A DNA stretch of 64,000 nt from Sphingomonas sp. OK281 (GTDB lineage: Bacteria > Pseudomonadota > Alphaproteobacteria > Sphingomonadales > Sphingomonadaceae), in assembly GCF_900115295.1 (NCBI RefSeq), contig NZ_FOVZ01000001.1, forward strand, positions 62,001 to 126,000, written 5' to 3'. Made by a program: the position numbers and the translations under genes. Shown here in pieces: positions 34,577 to 42,388 of this stretch. A model generated the notes under the pieces. It had not been told where the DNA came from, did not search any database, and saw only the letters and a list, made by a program, of their open reading frames with translations. Each line of letters starts with the position of its first letter. Position 1 is the stretch's first letter.

Positions 34577-35958
34577 TGGCCGACGCATCGATCGACGACT
34601 TCCTCGGCGTAAAGCCGCAGGCCCCCTGGAAACGCTACATAAAGTGGGTCGTGATCGCGGTCGGCGTGGTCCTGCTGTGCCTGCTGCTCGCGAAGTGCTT
34701 CGGCGCGAAGGAGCAGACGCAATATTCGACGCAGGCCGCCCAGCGCGGCAACCTGACCGTCAGCGTCTCGGCAACCGGCAAGCTCGCCCCGACCACGCAG
34801 GTCACGGTGGGTTCGCAGCTGTCGGGCCTCGTCACCAAGGTCGTCGTCGACGTCAACGACCGCGTCACCGCGGGCCAGCCGCTCGCGCTGATCGATCCCG
34901 AACAGCTCGACGACCAGATCCGCCAGACCAGCGCGCAGCTCGCGGCGAACCAGGCGCAGGTCGCGCAGGCACAGGCCACCGTCGCCGAATCGCGCGCGCA
35001 GCTGAACCGTCTCGAAGAGGTCTCGCGCCTTTCGGGTGGCCGCGTGCCGTCGAAGACCGAGCTCCAGACCGGCCGCGCCGACTACGCCCGCGCCGTCGCG
35101 GCACAGAAGGTCGCCGAAGCCAACGTCGTCGCCAGCCGCGCGCTCCTCGCGCAGAACCAGACTCAGCGTGCCCGCGCGATCATCCGCTCGCCGGTGACGG
35201 GGGTGGTGCTCGCGCGCCAGATCGATCCCGGCCAGACCGTCGCCTCGTCGTTCAACACGCCGACGCTGTTCGTGATCGCCGAAGACCTCACCAAGATGAA
35301 ACTGGAGGTCGCGATCGACGAAGCCGATGTCGGCGAGGTCAAGATCGGCCAGAAGGCCAGCTTCACGGTGGATGCGTTCCCCGGCCAGACCTTTCCCGCG
35401 ACGATCACGCGCGTCGATCTCGGCTCGAACCTGACGGTCAGCTCGGCAACCTCGTCGACCACGACCACGGCGACGACATCCACCGGCCAGGTGGTGTCCT
35501 ACGCCGCCGACCTGACCGTCGCGAACCCGTCGCTGACGCTGCGCCCGGGCATGACCGCGACCGCGGACATCATCACCTCGGACAAGCGCAACGTCCTGCT
35601 CGTTCCCAACGCGGCGTTGCGCTTCAAGCCGAGCGCGGACGGTGCGAAGGATTCGGGCGGCGGCATCGCCGGCTCACTGACCTTCCGGCCACGGCGTGGC
35701 GCGGGCGGTCCGGCAGCCCGCACCGCCAAGCTCGATCGCGGTTCGCAGCAGACGATCTACATCAAGGGCGCCGACGGCACGCCGCAGCCGGTGCAGATCA
35801 CGACCGGCGACACCAACGGGACGATGACCGAAGTCCTGTCGGGCAATCTCCAGCCCGGCGCGCAGGTCATCATCGGTCAGCTCGCCACCGGCACCGACAC
35901 GACCAAGACTCCGCGCCGGGCGGGCGGCGCCAGCAAGGGTGCGGGTGGTGGCCAGTAA
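34576..35958 (+). CDS. macA: Periplasmic adaptor subunit, MacA-like
   Basis: 460 aa with one N-terminal membrane helix (KWVVIAVGVVLLCLLLAKCF, about residues 23-42). The MacA/HlyD organisation follows: first lipoyl half (VSATGKLAPTTQVTVGSQLS), an alpha hairpin (residues 110-200), the second lipoyl half with RSPVTGVVLARQIDPGQTV, and a beta-barrel domain. A low-complexity Ser/Thr run (SATSSTTTTATTST) lies near residue 295 and a Gly-rich tail at the end. It joins the NodT channel to the ABC pump. The operon order matches MacAB-type macrolide or lipopeptide exporters. The substrate is unknown. Confidence 0.92.
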   Translation: MADASIDDFLGVKPQAPWKRYIKWVVIAVGVVLLCLLLAKCFGAKEQTQYSTQAAQRGNLTVSVSATGKLAPTTQVTVGSQLSGLVTKVVVDVNDRVTAGQPLALIDPEQLDDQIRQTSAQLAANQAQVAQAQATVAESRAQLNRLEEVSRLSGGRVPSKTELQTGRADYARAVAAQKVAEANVVASRALLAQNQTQRARAIIRSPVTGVVLARQIDPGQTVASSFNTPTLFVIAEDLTKMKLEVAIDEADVGEVKIGQKASFTVDAFPGQTFPATITRVDLGSNLTVSSATSSTTTTATTSTGQVVSYAADLTVANPSLTLRPGMTATADIITSDKRNVLLVPNAALRFKPSADGAKDSGGGIAGSLTFRPRRGAGGPAARTAKLDRGSQQTIYIKGADGTPQPVQITTGDTNGTMTEVLSGNLQPGAQVIIGQLATGTDTTKTPRRAGGASKGAGGGQ

Positions 35959-36673
35959 TCCGCCCCCGCTGATAAGTCTGCGCGGCGTCACCAAGACGTA
36001 CGGCACCGGCGCGACGATGTTCCAGGCGCTCAAGGGCGTCGATCTCGACATCGCGGCGGGCGATTTCGTCGCGGTGATGGGGCCGTCGGGGTCAGGCAAG
36101 TCGACGACGATGAACATCCTCGGCTGCCTCGACGTGCCGAGCGCGGGGACGTTCACGTTCCAGGGCCACCATGTCGAGACGCTCGACCGCGACCAGCGCG
36201 CGCTGCTCCGCCGCAACCACCTCGGCTTCGTGTTCCAGGGCTTCAACCTCCTCTCGCGCACCTCCGCGCTCGAAAATGTCGAACTCCCCTTGCTCTACCG
36301 CGGCGACGAAAAGCGCGCGCGACGCGATGCCGCGATGGCCAGCCTCGACACGGTCGGCCTCGCCGACTGGTGGGACCACACCCCCGCGGAGCTGTCCGGC
36401 GGCCAGCAACAACGAGTCGCGATCGCCCGCGCGCTGGTGACCAGCCCCGACGTGCTGCTAGCGGACGAACCGACCGGCAACCTCGACAGCGAACGCTCGA
36501 TCGAGATCATGCAGCTGCTCACGCGGTTGAATGCCGAAAAAAACATCACGGTATTGATGGTCACGCACGAACCCGACATGGCCGCATTCGCCAGGACGGT
36601 GGTCCACTTCAAGGACGGCCTGGTAGAACGCATCGAAAGCCAGCACCGCCAAGGCGAAAGCGTGGTATCGTGA
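35939..36673 (+). CDS. ABC transporter ATP-binding protein, MacB-type (LolD-like)
   Basis: About 240 aa. Walker A is GPSGSGKST, the Q-loop lies in GFVFQGFNLL, the signature is LSGGQQQRVAIARAL, Walker B VLLADEPTGN and the H-loop VTHEPD. This is the MacB/LolD subfamily. Here the ATPase is separate from the permease, whereas E. coli MacB is one fused chain. GTG codons at 35939, 35945 and 35948 are all possible starts and overlap the adaptor gene. The gene is now parted from its permease by a 446-bp interval carrying a DUF559 nuclease cassette. Confidence 0.93.
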   Translation: MRVVASNPPPLISLRGVTKTYGTGATMFQALKGVDLDIAAGDFVAVMGPSGSGKSTTMNILGCLDVPSAGTFTFQGHHVETLDRDQRALLRRNHLGFVFQGFNLLSRTSALENVELPLLYRGDEKRARRDAAMASLDTVGLADWWDHTPAELSGGQQQRVAIARALVTSPDVLLADEPTGNLDSERSIEIMQLLTRLNAEKNITVLMVTHEPDMAAFARTVVHFKDGLVERIESQHRQGESVVS

Positions 36674-36687
36674 GCTGCGTGGCCCCG

Positions 36688-37114
36688 AAAAGCCCCTCCA
36701 CTTCAGGGGAGGGGTTGGGGTGGGGAGCGACGCTGGCCGTCCACGCGAAGCATATGCGTCGAGAACCGACCGAGCCAGAAAAGCGCTTGTGGCGCGGCGT
36801 ATCCAATAGCCAATTGGGTGGCTTCAAGTTCCGGCGACAGGCTGTGCTCGGCAGTCGCATCCTCGACTTCTTCTGTCCTGCGATCGGCCTCATCCTCGAA
36901 GTGGATGGCCACACCCACGACCAAGCGACAGATCGGAACAGGGACGCCTCGATGCAGGACTTGGGATTCACGACTGTTCGGGTGACCAACGTCGACGTCA
37001 TGAGCAATGCAGAAGGTGTTCTCCTTCACGTTCTTTCGGTTGCCCGATCATTACCGGCGCGCGTGAACTGGCGGCTTCCCCACCCCAACCCCTCCCCTGA
37101 AGGGGAGGGGCTTT
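36688..37114. mobile_element. Family C-related inverted repeat with a DUF559 nuclease gene in the loop
   Basis: The left arm 36688-36726 (AAAGCCCCTCCACTTCAGGG...) and the right arm 37076-37114 (its complement) match over 39 bp with one mismatch. Each arm contains an inner hairpin (CCCTCC..GGAGGGG). The loop is filled by one DUF559-type endonuclease gene. The whole unit lies between two genes of an ABC transporter operon, in the same direction, and leaves both intact. Compare the GIY-YIG unit at 62465-62844. Confidence 0.85.
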
Positions 37115-37116
37115 AG
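36754..37116 (+). CDS. DUF559 (Vsr-like) endonuclease domain protein in a repeat cassette
   Basis: 120 aa from the ATG at 36754; an upstream TTG at 36715 inside the left arm is also in frame. The sequence follows DUF559: MRREPTEPEKRLWRGVSNSQ, LGGFKFRRQAVLGSRILDFF, ILEVDGHTHD (with the metal-binding E-x-D-G), and FTTVRVTNVDV. DUF559 belongs to the PD-(D/E)XK/Vsr-like nuclease group. The last ten codons and the stop lie inside the right repeat arm. It is probably carried by the repeat rather than serving the efflux system around it. Whether it nicks or cuts its own repeat is an open question. Confidence 0.82.
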   Translation: MRREPTEPEKRLWRGVSNSQLGGFKFRRQAVLGSRILDFFCPAIGLILEVDGHTHDQATDRNRDASMQDLGFTTVRVTNVDVMSNAEGVLLHVLSVARSLPARVNWRLPHPNPSPEGEGL

Positions 37117-37119
37117 ATC

Positions 37120-38328
37120 ATGTTCGGCACAACCCTCGTCCTCGCGCTCCGCTCGATCCGCCGCCACATGCTGCGGTCGTTCCTCACCATCCTCGGCATC
37201 GTCATCGGCGTCGGTGCGGTCGTCACGATGGTCACGCTCGGCAAGGCGACCACCGCCGCGGTCCAGCAGTCGATCTCGTCGCTCGGTACCAACATCCTCC
37301 AGATCCGTCCCGGCCAGGGCTTCGGCCGCGGGGGTGGCGGGCCGCCGCCGCCGCCGCTCAAGATGGACGACATCGACCCGATTGCGCGGCAGATCGCCGG
37401 CGTCACCGCGGTCGCCCCCACCGAACAGCGGAGCGCCACCGCGATCTACAACGGCGCCAACTGGAGCACCACGATCAACGGCACCACCGGCGCCTATTTC
37501 GAGGTCCAGCCCTGGCCGCTCGCCGGCGGTCGCGTGTTCACCAGTCAGGAGGAAGCGGCAGGCAAGGCGGTCTGCATCCTCGGCAATACCGTCATCCAGA
37601 ACCTGTTCCGCGGCGCCGATCCGATCGGCCAGCGGATCCGTCTCAACGACATCTCGTGCGACGTGATCGGCACGCTCAGCACGCGCGGGCAGGCGGGCTT
37701 CGGCGGCGACCAGGACGATGTCGTGGTCATGCCGATCAAGACCGTCCAGCGCCGCTTCACCGGCAACCAGAACGTCGCGGCGATCCTCGTCGGCGTCGAT
37801 CAGGGCTACGACACGCAACAGGTCCAGGCGTCGCTGACCGACCTGCTGCGCGAACGCCGCCACCTCGCCGCGGGGCAGGACAACAACTTCAACATCTTCG
37901 ACACCAAGCAGATTTCGGACACCCTGACCGGCACCACGACCCTGCTGACCGGCATCGTCGCCGCGGTCGCCGGGATCAGCCTGGTGGTCGGCGGGATTGG
38001 GATCATGAACATCATGCTGGTGTCGGTGACCGAGCGCACGCGCGAGATCGGCATCCGTTTGGCGATCGGCGCGGTCGCGCGCGAGGTGCTGTTGCAGTTC
38101 CTCGTCGAGGCGATCGCGCTGTCGTGTCTCGGCGGCGTCATCGGGCTGATCGTCGCGCAGGCCGCGATCGCGATCATCGCGCCGCTGATCAAGGTTCAGT
38201 GGCTGTTCGTGCCCGAGATCAACATCTTCGCGTTCGCGATCTCCGCGGTAATCGGCGTCGTCTTCGGCTACTTCCCCGCGCGCCGCGCGGCGGCGATGAA
38301 CCCTATCGACGCGTTAAGGCACGAGTGA
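37120..38328 (+). CDS. ABC transporter permease, MacB-type (FtsX domain)
   Basis: 402 aa. An N-terminal membrane helix lies in RSFLTILGIVIGVGAVV, the standard MacB start. A large periplasmic domain follows (residues about 45-270), which includes an unusual Gly-Pro run (GRGGGGPPPPP). Three C-terminal helices with GGIGIMNIMLVSVTERTREIG form the FtsX domain. It pairs with the separate ATPase at 35939 and the MacA-like adaptor. The ATG follows the nuclease cassette, and the GGGGAGGGG of the repeat arm is the only Shine-Dalgarno-like sequence before it. The 3' end overlaps the convergent MobA-like gene by 26 bp. Confidence 0.92.
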   Translation: MFGTTLVLALRSIRRHMLRSFLTILGIVIGVGAVVTMVTLGKATTAAVQQSISSLGTNILQIRPGQGFGRGGGGPPPPPLKMDDIDPIARQIAGVTAVAPTEQRSATAIYNGANWSTTINGTTGAYFEVQPWPLAGGRVFTSQEEAAGKAVCILGNTVIQNLFRGADPIGQRIRLNDISCDVIGTLSTRGQAGFGGDQDDVVVMPIKTVQRRFTGNQNVAAILVGVDQGYDTQQVQASLTDLLRERRHLAAGQDNNFNIFDTKQISDTLTGTTTLLTGIVAAVAGISLVVGGIGIMNIMLVSVTERTREIGIRLAIGAVAREVLLQFLVEAIALSCLGGVIGLIVAQAAIAIIAPLIKVQWLFVPEINIFAFAISAVIGVVFGYFPARRAAAMNPIDALRHE

Positions 38329-38920
38329 TCGCCGCCTTGGGATCGCGGACCAGCGCCTGCAGCCGGTCCAGATCCTCGGGCGTATCGATATCGATTAGCT
38401 CGGCGGGTGCGGTCACCACGTGCCGCCCCGCCTTCACCAGATCGCGCGCACCCGCATCGCCGTCGAGCGTCAGCAGGAAATCGAACCGCTCGCGCCCGAA
38501 CAGGGCAGGGGGCGAGGGCTTCTCGCCATCGCTCGACGCGACCACCGCGTCCGCGCTGTCGGCGGCATCGAGCATCCGGTAGATATGCGCCGCGGTCACG
38601 CGCGGCATGTCCGCCAGCGCGATCAGCACTGCCTCCGCACCCTCGTCCTTGGCGCACTGCACGCCGAGCTTCACCGACTGCGACATCCCCGACGACGGAT
38701 CATCGTTATGTACCACCTCGAAATGATGGCTGATGAAATCGAGCTTGCAGCCGTCGGTGACGACCAGCCGCCGCTTGAACGGAATGTTCTCGAACGCAGT
38801 GACGACGTGCATCCCGAGCGGCTTGTTGAGGAACGGCACCTCGAGCTTGTTGGGGATGCCGAACCGCTCCGAGCGCCCGGCCGCGAGGAGGATGAGGAAG
38901 ACGTTTTCAGCGGCGATCAT
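38303..38920 (-). CDS. MocA/MobA-like molybdenum cofactor cytidylyltransferase
   Basis: 205 aa with the MobA-like fold: FLILLAAGRSERFG at the start, an activating lysine (NKLEVPFLNKPLG), and LIALADMPRVTAAHI with the metal-binding aspartate. In the xanthine dehydrogenase/PaoABC setting this would be the MocA-type enzyme that attaches CMP to molybdopterin. Position supports this: it is the last gene of the molybdenum hydroxylase operon, overlapping the XdhC-like gene by 14 bp. Its 3' end overlaps the convergent macB permease. GTP-specific MobA is less likely in this context. Confidence 0.8.
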   Translation of the reverse strand: MIAAENVFLILLAAGRSERFGIPNKLEVPFLNKPLGMHVVTAFENIPFKRRLVVTDGCKLDFISHHFEVVHNDDPSSGMSQSVKLGVQCAKDEGAEAVLIALADMPRVTAAHIYRMLDAADSADAVVASSDGEKPSPPALFGRERFDFLLTLDGDAGARDLVKAGRHVVTAPAELIDIDTPEDLDRLQALVRDPKAAITRALTRR

Positions 38921-39830
38921 TGAACGCTCCTATCATCGCCGCGGCCACCGACAGCGCGATTTCCGACGGTCCGATTGCGCCGATGTCGAGCCCGACCGGC
39001 GCATCGATCCGGTCGATGTTCTCCGCCGTAACGCCTTCCGAGGCAAGCCGCTCGCGCCGCGCCGCATGGCTCTTGCGGCTGCCGAGCGCGCCGACATACG
39101 CGGCATCGGACGCGAGCGCGGCAATCAGCGCGGGATCGTCGATCTTGATGTCGTGGCTCAGAGTCACGACCGCGGTCGAGGGACCGGGGCGAAGCGCGGC
39201 GATCGCCTCGTCCGGCCAGCGATCGTCGAGCGTCACGCCGGGAAACCGCTCCTCGGTCAGGAAGCGCGCGCGCGGATCGATCACGATAGTCTCGATTCCG
39301 AGTTCGCGCGCGAGCCCCGCCAACGCCTGCGCGATCTGCACTGCGCCGACGATCAACAGCCGGCGCGGCGGGTCGTAGCGGTTGACGAACACCTCGCCCG
39401 TCTCCAGCGGCCGCGCGTCGCTGTGCCCGGTCGCGAGGTCGGTCGTCACCGTCAGCGCATCGCCCTGATCGCGCGCATCGGCGATCCGGTCGAACAGTTC
39501 GGGATCGAACCCTTCGGCGGACACCGGCTGCACCATCACCGCGATCTCGCCGCCGCACGGCAGCCCGACTTCCCACGCCGCCGCATCCGCCACGCCGTAG
39601 TTGCGCACCTGGAACGGCGCCCCTGCGATCACCTCGGCGGCGGTGGCGAGAATGTCGCTCTCGACGCAGCCGCCGGACACCGATCCCTCGAACCGCCCAT
39701 CGGCATGGACGAGCATGTGACTCCCTTTGGGGCGCGGCGCGGATCCCCAGGTCGAGACGACCGTGGCGATCGCCATCTTCTCGCCCTTCCAGGTCTTCGC
39801 AGCAGCGAGCACGCTATCGTTTTCGGCCAT
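38907..39830 (-). CDS. XdhC-family molybdenum cofactor insertion/sulfuration protein
   Basis: 307 aa. The N-terminal XdhC/CoxI domain shows IATVVSTWGSAPRPKGSHML and SVSGGCVESDI, both diagnostic. The C-terminal Rossmann-like XdhC_C domain follows, with LLIVGAVQIAQALA and YVGALGSRKSHAARRERL. Such proteins (XdhC, PaoD) bind the molybdenum cofactor and insert the sulfurated form into xanthine dehydrogenase-type enzymes. The ATG at 39830 is chosen over an upstream in-frame codon in the repeat. It is separated from the upstream catalytic gene only by a repeat (39848-39976). Confidence 0.92.
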   Translation of the reverse strand: MAENDSVLAAAKTWKGEKMAIATVVSTWGSAPRPKGSHMLVHADGRFEGSVSGGCVESDILATAAEVIAGAPFQVRNYGVADAAAWEVGLPCGGEIAVMVQPVSAEGFDPELFDRIADARDQGDALTVTTDLATGHSDARPLETGEVFVNRYDPPRRLLIVGAVQIAQALAGLARELGIETIVIDPRARFLTEERFPGVTLDDRWPDEAIAALRPGPSTAVVTLSHDIKIDDPALIAALASDAAYVGALGSRKSHAARRERLASEGVTAENIDRIDAPVGLDIGAIGPSEIALSVAAAMIGAFNDRR

Positions 39831-39847
39831 GTCTCGTTCTCTTTCTA

Positions 39848-39976
39848 ATCCTCCCCGCACGCGGGGAGGGGGACCAGCGCAGCTGGTGGAGGGGGCCAGC
39901 CGCAGACGTTACGCTTGGGGTCGCCCCCCCTCCACCACGCCGAGGGGCGCGGTCCCCCTCCCCGTACCGGGGAGGA
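39848..39976. repeat. Long inverted repeat, CTCCCCGC type
   Basis: Outer arms ATCCTCCCCGCACGCGGGGA... and ...CCCCGTACCGGGGAGGAT, with inner complementary parts (GGTGGAGGGGGCCAGC / CGCCCCCCCTCCACCACG). It lies between two genes of the molybdenum hydroxylase operon and ends at the stop codon of the upstream gene. It is distinct from families A-D but built the same way. Confidence 0.85.
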
Positions 39977-42181
39977 TCAGACGGCAGGCAACCCTTCGAG
40001 CAGCTTGTCGAGCGTCACCGGAAAGTCCCGAACCCTCACCCCCGTCGCGTTGTAGATAGCATTCGCCACGGCAGCCCCCGCGCCGGATATCCCAAGCTCC
40101 CCAACGCCCTTCGCCCCCACCGGGTTCGCGGAGTCGTCGATCTCCTCGATGAAATGCACTTCGAGTTGCGGAATGTCGGCATTCACCGCGACATGATACT
40201 CGCCGAAATCGGGGTTCACGAACGCCCCCGTCCGCGTGTCGACGATGCCCTCCTCGCTCAGCGCATAGGCGATCCCCCACGTCATCCCGCCGGTGATCTG
40301 GCTCGTCGCGGTCTTGCGATTGAGCACCCGCCCGACATCGAACACGCCCAGCATCCGCCGCACGCGCGTCTCGCCCGTCACCGCGTTCACCGCGACTTCG
40401 ACGAAGTGCGCGCCGTGGCTCGCCTGGCTGGTGCGCTTGCTCTCGGCACCCGGCCCGGTCTTGCCCATCGCCATGATCGGCTCACCGCGGACCAGATCAG
40501 CAAGCTTCACCGATCGCCCGCCAGCGCTCACGCAGCCATCGTGCAGGCTCAGGTCCTCGGGCGCGGCGTTCATCCGCAACGCCAGTTCGCCGAGGATATC
40601 CTCGCACGCCAGCACCACCGCCGAACATGCGCTGCCGGCCCCGAACGACCCGCCCGACCCAGCGCTCGGCGGGAAGTCGGTATCGCCGAGCCGGACATTT
40701 ACCTCGGCCACCGGCAGCCCGAGCATCTCGCCTGCGGTCTGCGCGAGGATGGTGTACGTCCCCGTGCCGATATCGGTCATGTCGCATTCGACCGTCGCGC
40801 GCCCGTCCGCCTCCAGCCGCACGCGCGCCTGCGCCTCGACGGTAAAGTTGCCGCGCAGGCTCGCCGCCATGCCGATCCCGACCAGCCACTCGCCGTCGCG
40901 CACCGAGCCCGGCGCGGGTACGCTCGCCGGCCAGCCGAACCGCTCGGCGCCTTGGGTGTAGCAATCGAGCATCCGCCGCGTGGAGAACGGCTTGCCGCTC
41001 ACCGGATCGGTCTCGGGCTCGTTGCGCCGCCGCAGTTCGATTGGATCGATCCCGAGTTGCTCGGCGAGCTCGTCCATCGCGCACTCGACCCCGAACGTCC
41101 CGACCGCTTCGCCCGGCGCGCGGACCGCGCCGCTCGCAGGCAGGTCGACGCGGACGAGGTCGGTCTTGAACCGCCGCGCGTCGCCCCGGTACAGCGGCAG
41201 CGTCCCGAACGGCACCGGCTCGAGAAATTCGCCATCGTCGTTCTGCGCGACGACGCTCTCATGCCCCATGCCGAGGATCACGCCGTTTGCGTCGGCCGCG
41301 ATCCGGATCCGCTGCGTCGTATGCGAGCGGTGATGCACCATGTACGCGGTCTGGCGACGGGGCAGCGCGACCTTCACCGGCCGTCCGACGACCTCCGCCG
41401 CGATCGCCGCGAGGATCGCCTCAGGACCGACGCCGGTCTTCCCACCGAACCCGCCGCCGACGTAGGGCGCCAACACGCGCACCTTGTCCGCATCGATCTT
41501 CAGCGCCTTCGCGATCGTCTTGCGCGCACCGCCGATCACCTGGTTGCTCGACCGCACGGTCAGCTTGTCGCCCTCCCACCACGCGGTGGTCGCATGCGGC
41601 TCCAGCGCGGCGGGGAAATGCACGGGCGTCGTGTAGGTCCGATCGAACGTCACCGCCGCGCCCCCCATCACCGCGTCGAGATCGCCCTTGTCGATCGGCG
41701 GCAGGAAGCCGATTTTCGGCGCGGTATCGACCGGCTGCGCCTCGACGTCGAACCGATCCTTGCCCGCCTCGGTGCGAACCACGACCAGCGCCGCGGCATC
41801 ACGCGCGATCGCCTGGTCCTCGGCAACGACGATCGCGACCGGCTGGCCGAGGTGGAGAATGACGTCGGTATCGAATAGCGGCATCGCGCGCGAGTTGGAC
41901 TCGCCCGCCGGCATGCGCGGGTCGTTATGGATGATGGCGATGACACCGGGCAGCGCCTCGGCGGCGCTCACGTCGATGCCCAGAATGCGCCCACTGCCAA
42001 CCGGCGTGCCGACGATCGCGGCATAGGCGATGCCGTCGGGCGTGCCCTCATACGCATAGTCCGCCACGCCGGTGACCTTAGCCGGCCCCTCGATCCGGTC
42101 GAGCCCGAGCCCGAGAACGCCCTGCTTCGCGCGGTCGAGACCACCCGGCCGAAACGCCGCATCCATCACGTGTTCGTTCAT
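39977..42181 (-). CDS. Molybdenum hydroxylase large subunit (xanthine dehydrogenase/PaoC family), copy 1
   Basis: 734 aa. Conserved features of molybdopterin-binding subunits: DRIEGPAKVTGVADYAYEG, PHATTAWWEGD, the cofactor-binding YVGGGFGGKTG, and near the C-terminus GAKGVGELGISGAGAAVANA containing the catalytic glutamate (K-G-x-G-E). No signal peptide. It would hydroxylate an aldehyde or N-heterocycle using water, passing electrons to the Fe-S and FAD subunits encoded upstream. A paralogue (42389-44620) precedes it, separated by a family A repeat. The substrate is unknown. Confidence 0.92.
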   Translation of the reverse strand: MNEHVMDAAFRPGGLDRAKQGVLGLGLDRIEGPAKVTGVADYAYEGTPDGIAYAAIVGTPVGSGRILGIDVSAAEALPGVIAIIHNDPRMPAGESNSRAMPLFDTDVILHLGQPVAIVVAEDQAIARDAAALVVVRTEAGKDRFDVEAQPVDTAPKIGFLPPIDKGDLDAVMGGAAVTFDRTYTTPVHFPAALEPHATTAWWEGDKLTVRSSNQVIGGARKTIAKALKIDADKVRVLAPYVGGGFGGKTGVGPEAILAAIAAEVVGRPVKVALPRRQTAYMVHHRSHTTQRIRIAADANGVILGMGHESVVAQNDDGEFLEPVPFGTLPLYRGDARRFKTDLVRVDLPASGAVRAPGEAVGTFGVECAMDELAEQLGIDPIELRRRNEPETDPVSGKPFSTRRMLDCYTQGAERFGWPASVPAPGSVRDGEWLVGIGMAASLRGNFTVEAQARVRLEADGRATVECDMTDIGTGTYTILAQTAGEMLGLPVAEVNVRLGDTDFPPSAGSGGSFGAGSACSAVVLACEDILGELALRMNAAPEDLSLHDGCVSAGGRSVKLADLVRGEPIMAMGKTGPGAESKRTSQASHGAHFVEVAVNAVTGETRVRRMLGVFDVGRVLNRKTATSQITGGMTWGIAYALSEEGIVDTRTGAFVNPDFGEYHVAVNADIPQLEVHFIEEIDDSANPVGAKGVGELGISGAGAAVANAIYNATGVRVRDFPVTLDKLLEGLPAV

Positions 42182-42259
42182 TCTGCGGTCCTCGGGTGGA
42201 GCGAAGGATATGGGTAGGGCGGGGGCGTTTGACGAGGGCGCTACGCATCCTCTCAACCG

Positions 42260-42365
42260 CCACCCCGGCGAAGGCCGGGGCCCAGTTGGATAGGTCTTGA
42301 TAACGGAGGACGATCCTTCGTTATCTTCGTCCCCCAACTGGGCCCCGGCCTTCGCCGGGGTGGTA
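42260..42365. repeat. Palindromic repeat family A, copy 5
   Basis: Arms CCACCCCGGCGAAGGCCGGG (from 42260) and CCCCGGCCTTCGCCGGGGTGG (to 42363) with a loop of about 45 nt that itself contains a dyad (GATAACGGAGGA ... CTTCGTTATC). It lies between the two molybdenum hydroxylase large-subunit genes. Confidence 0.92.
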
Positions 42366-42388
42366 CCTGTCTATGGTATCGTCAGCCC

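Noticed and set aside
42182..42337. N-terminal extension of PaoC-like copy 1
   Set aside because: Runs into family A copy 5; conserved sequence begins shortly after the ATG at 42181.
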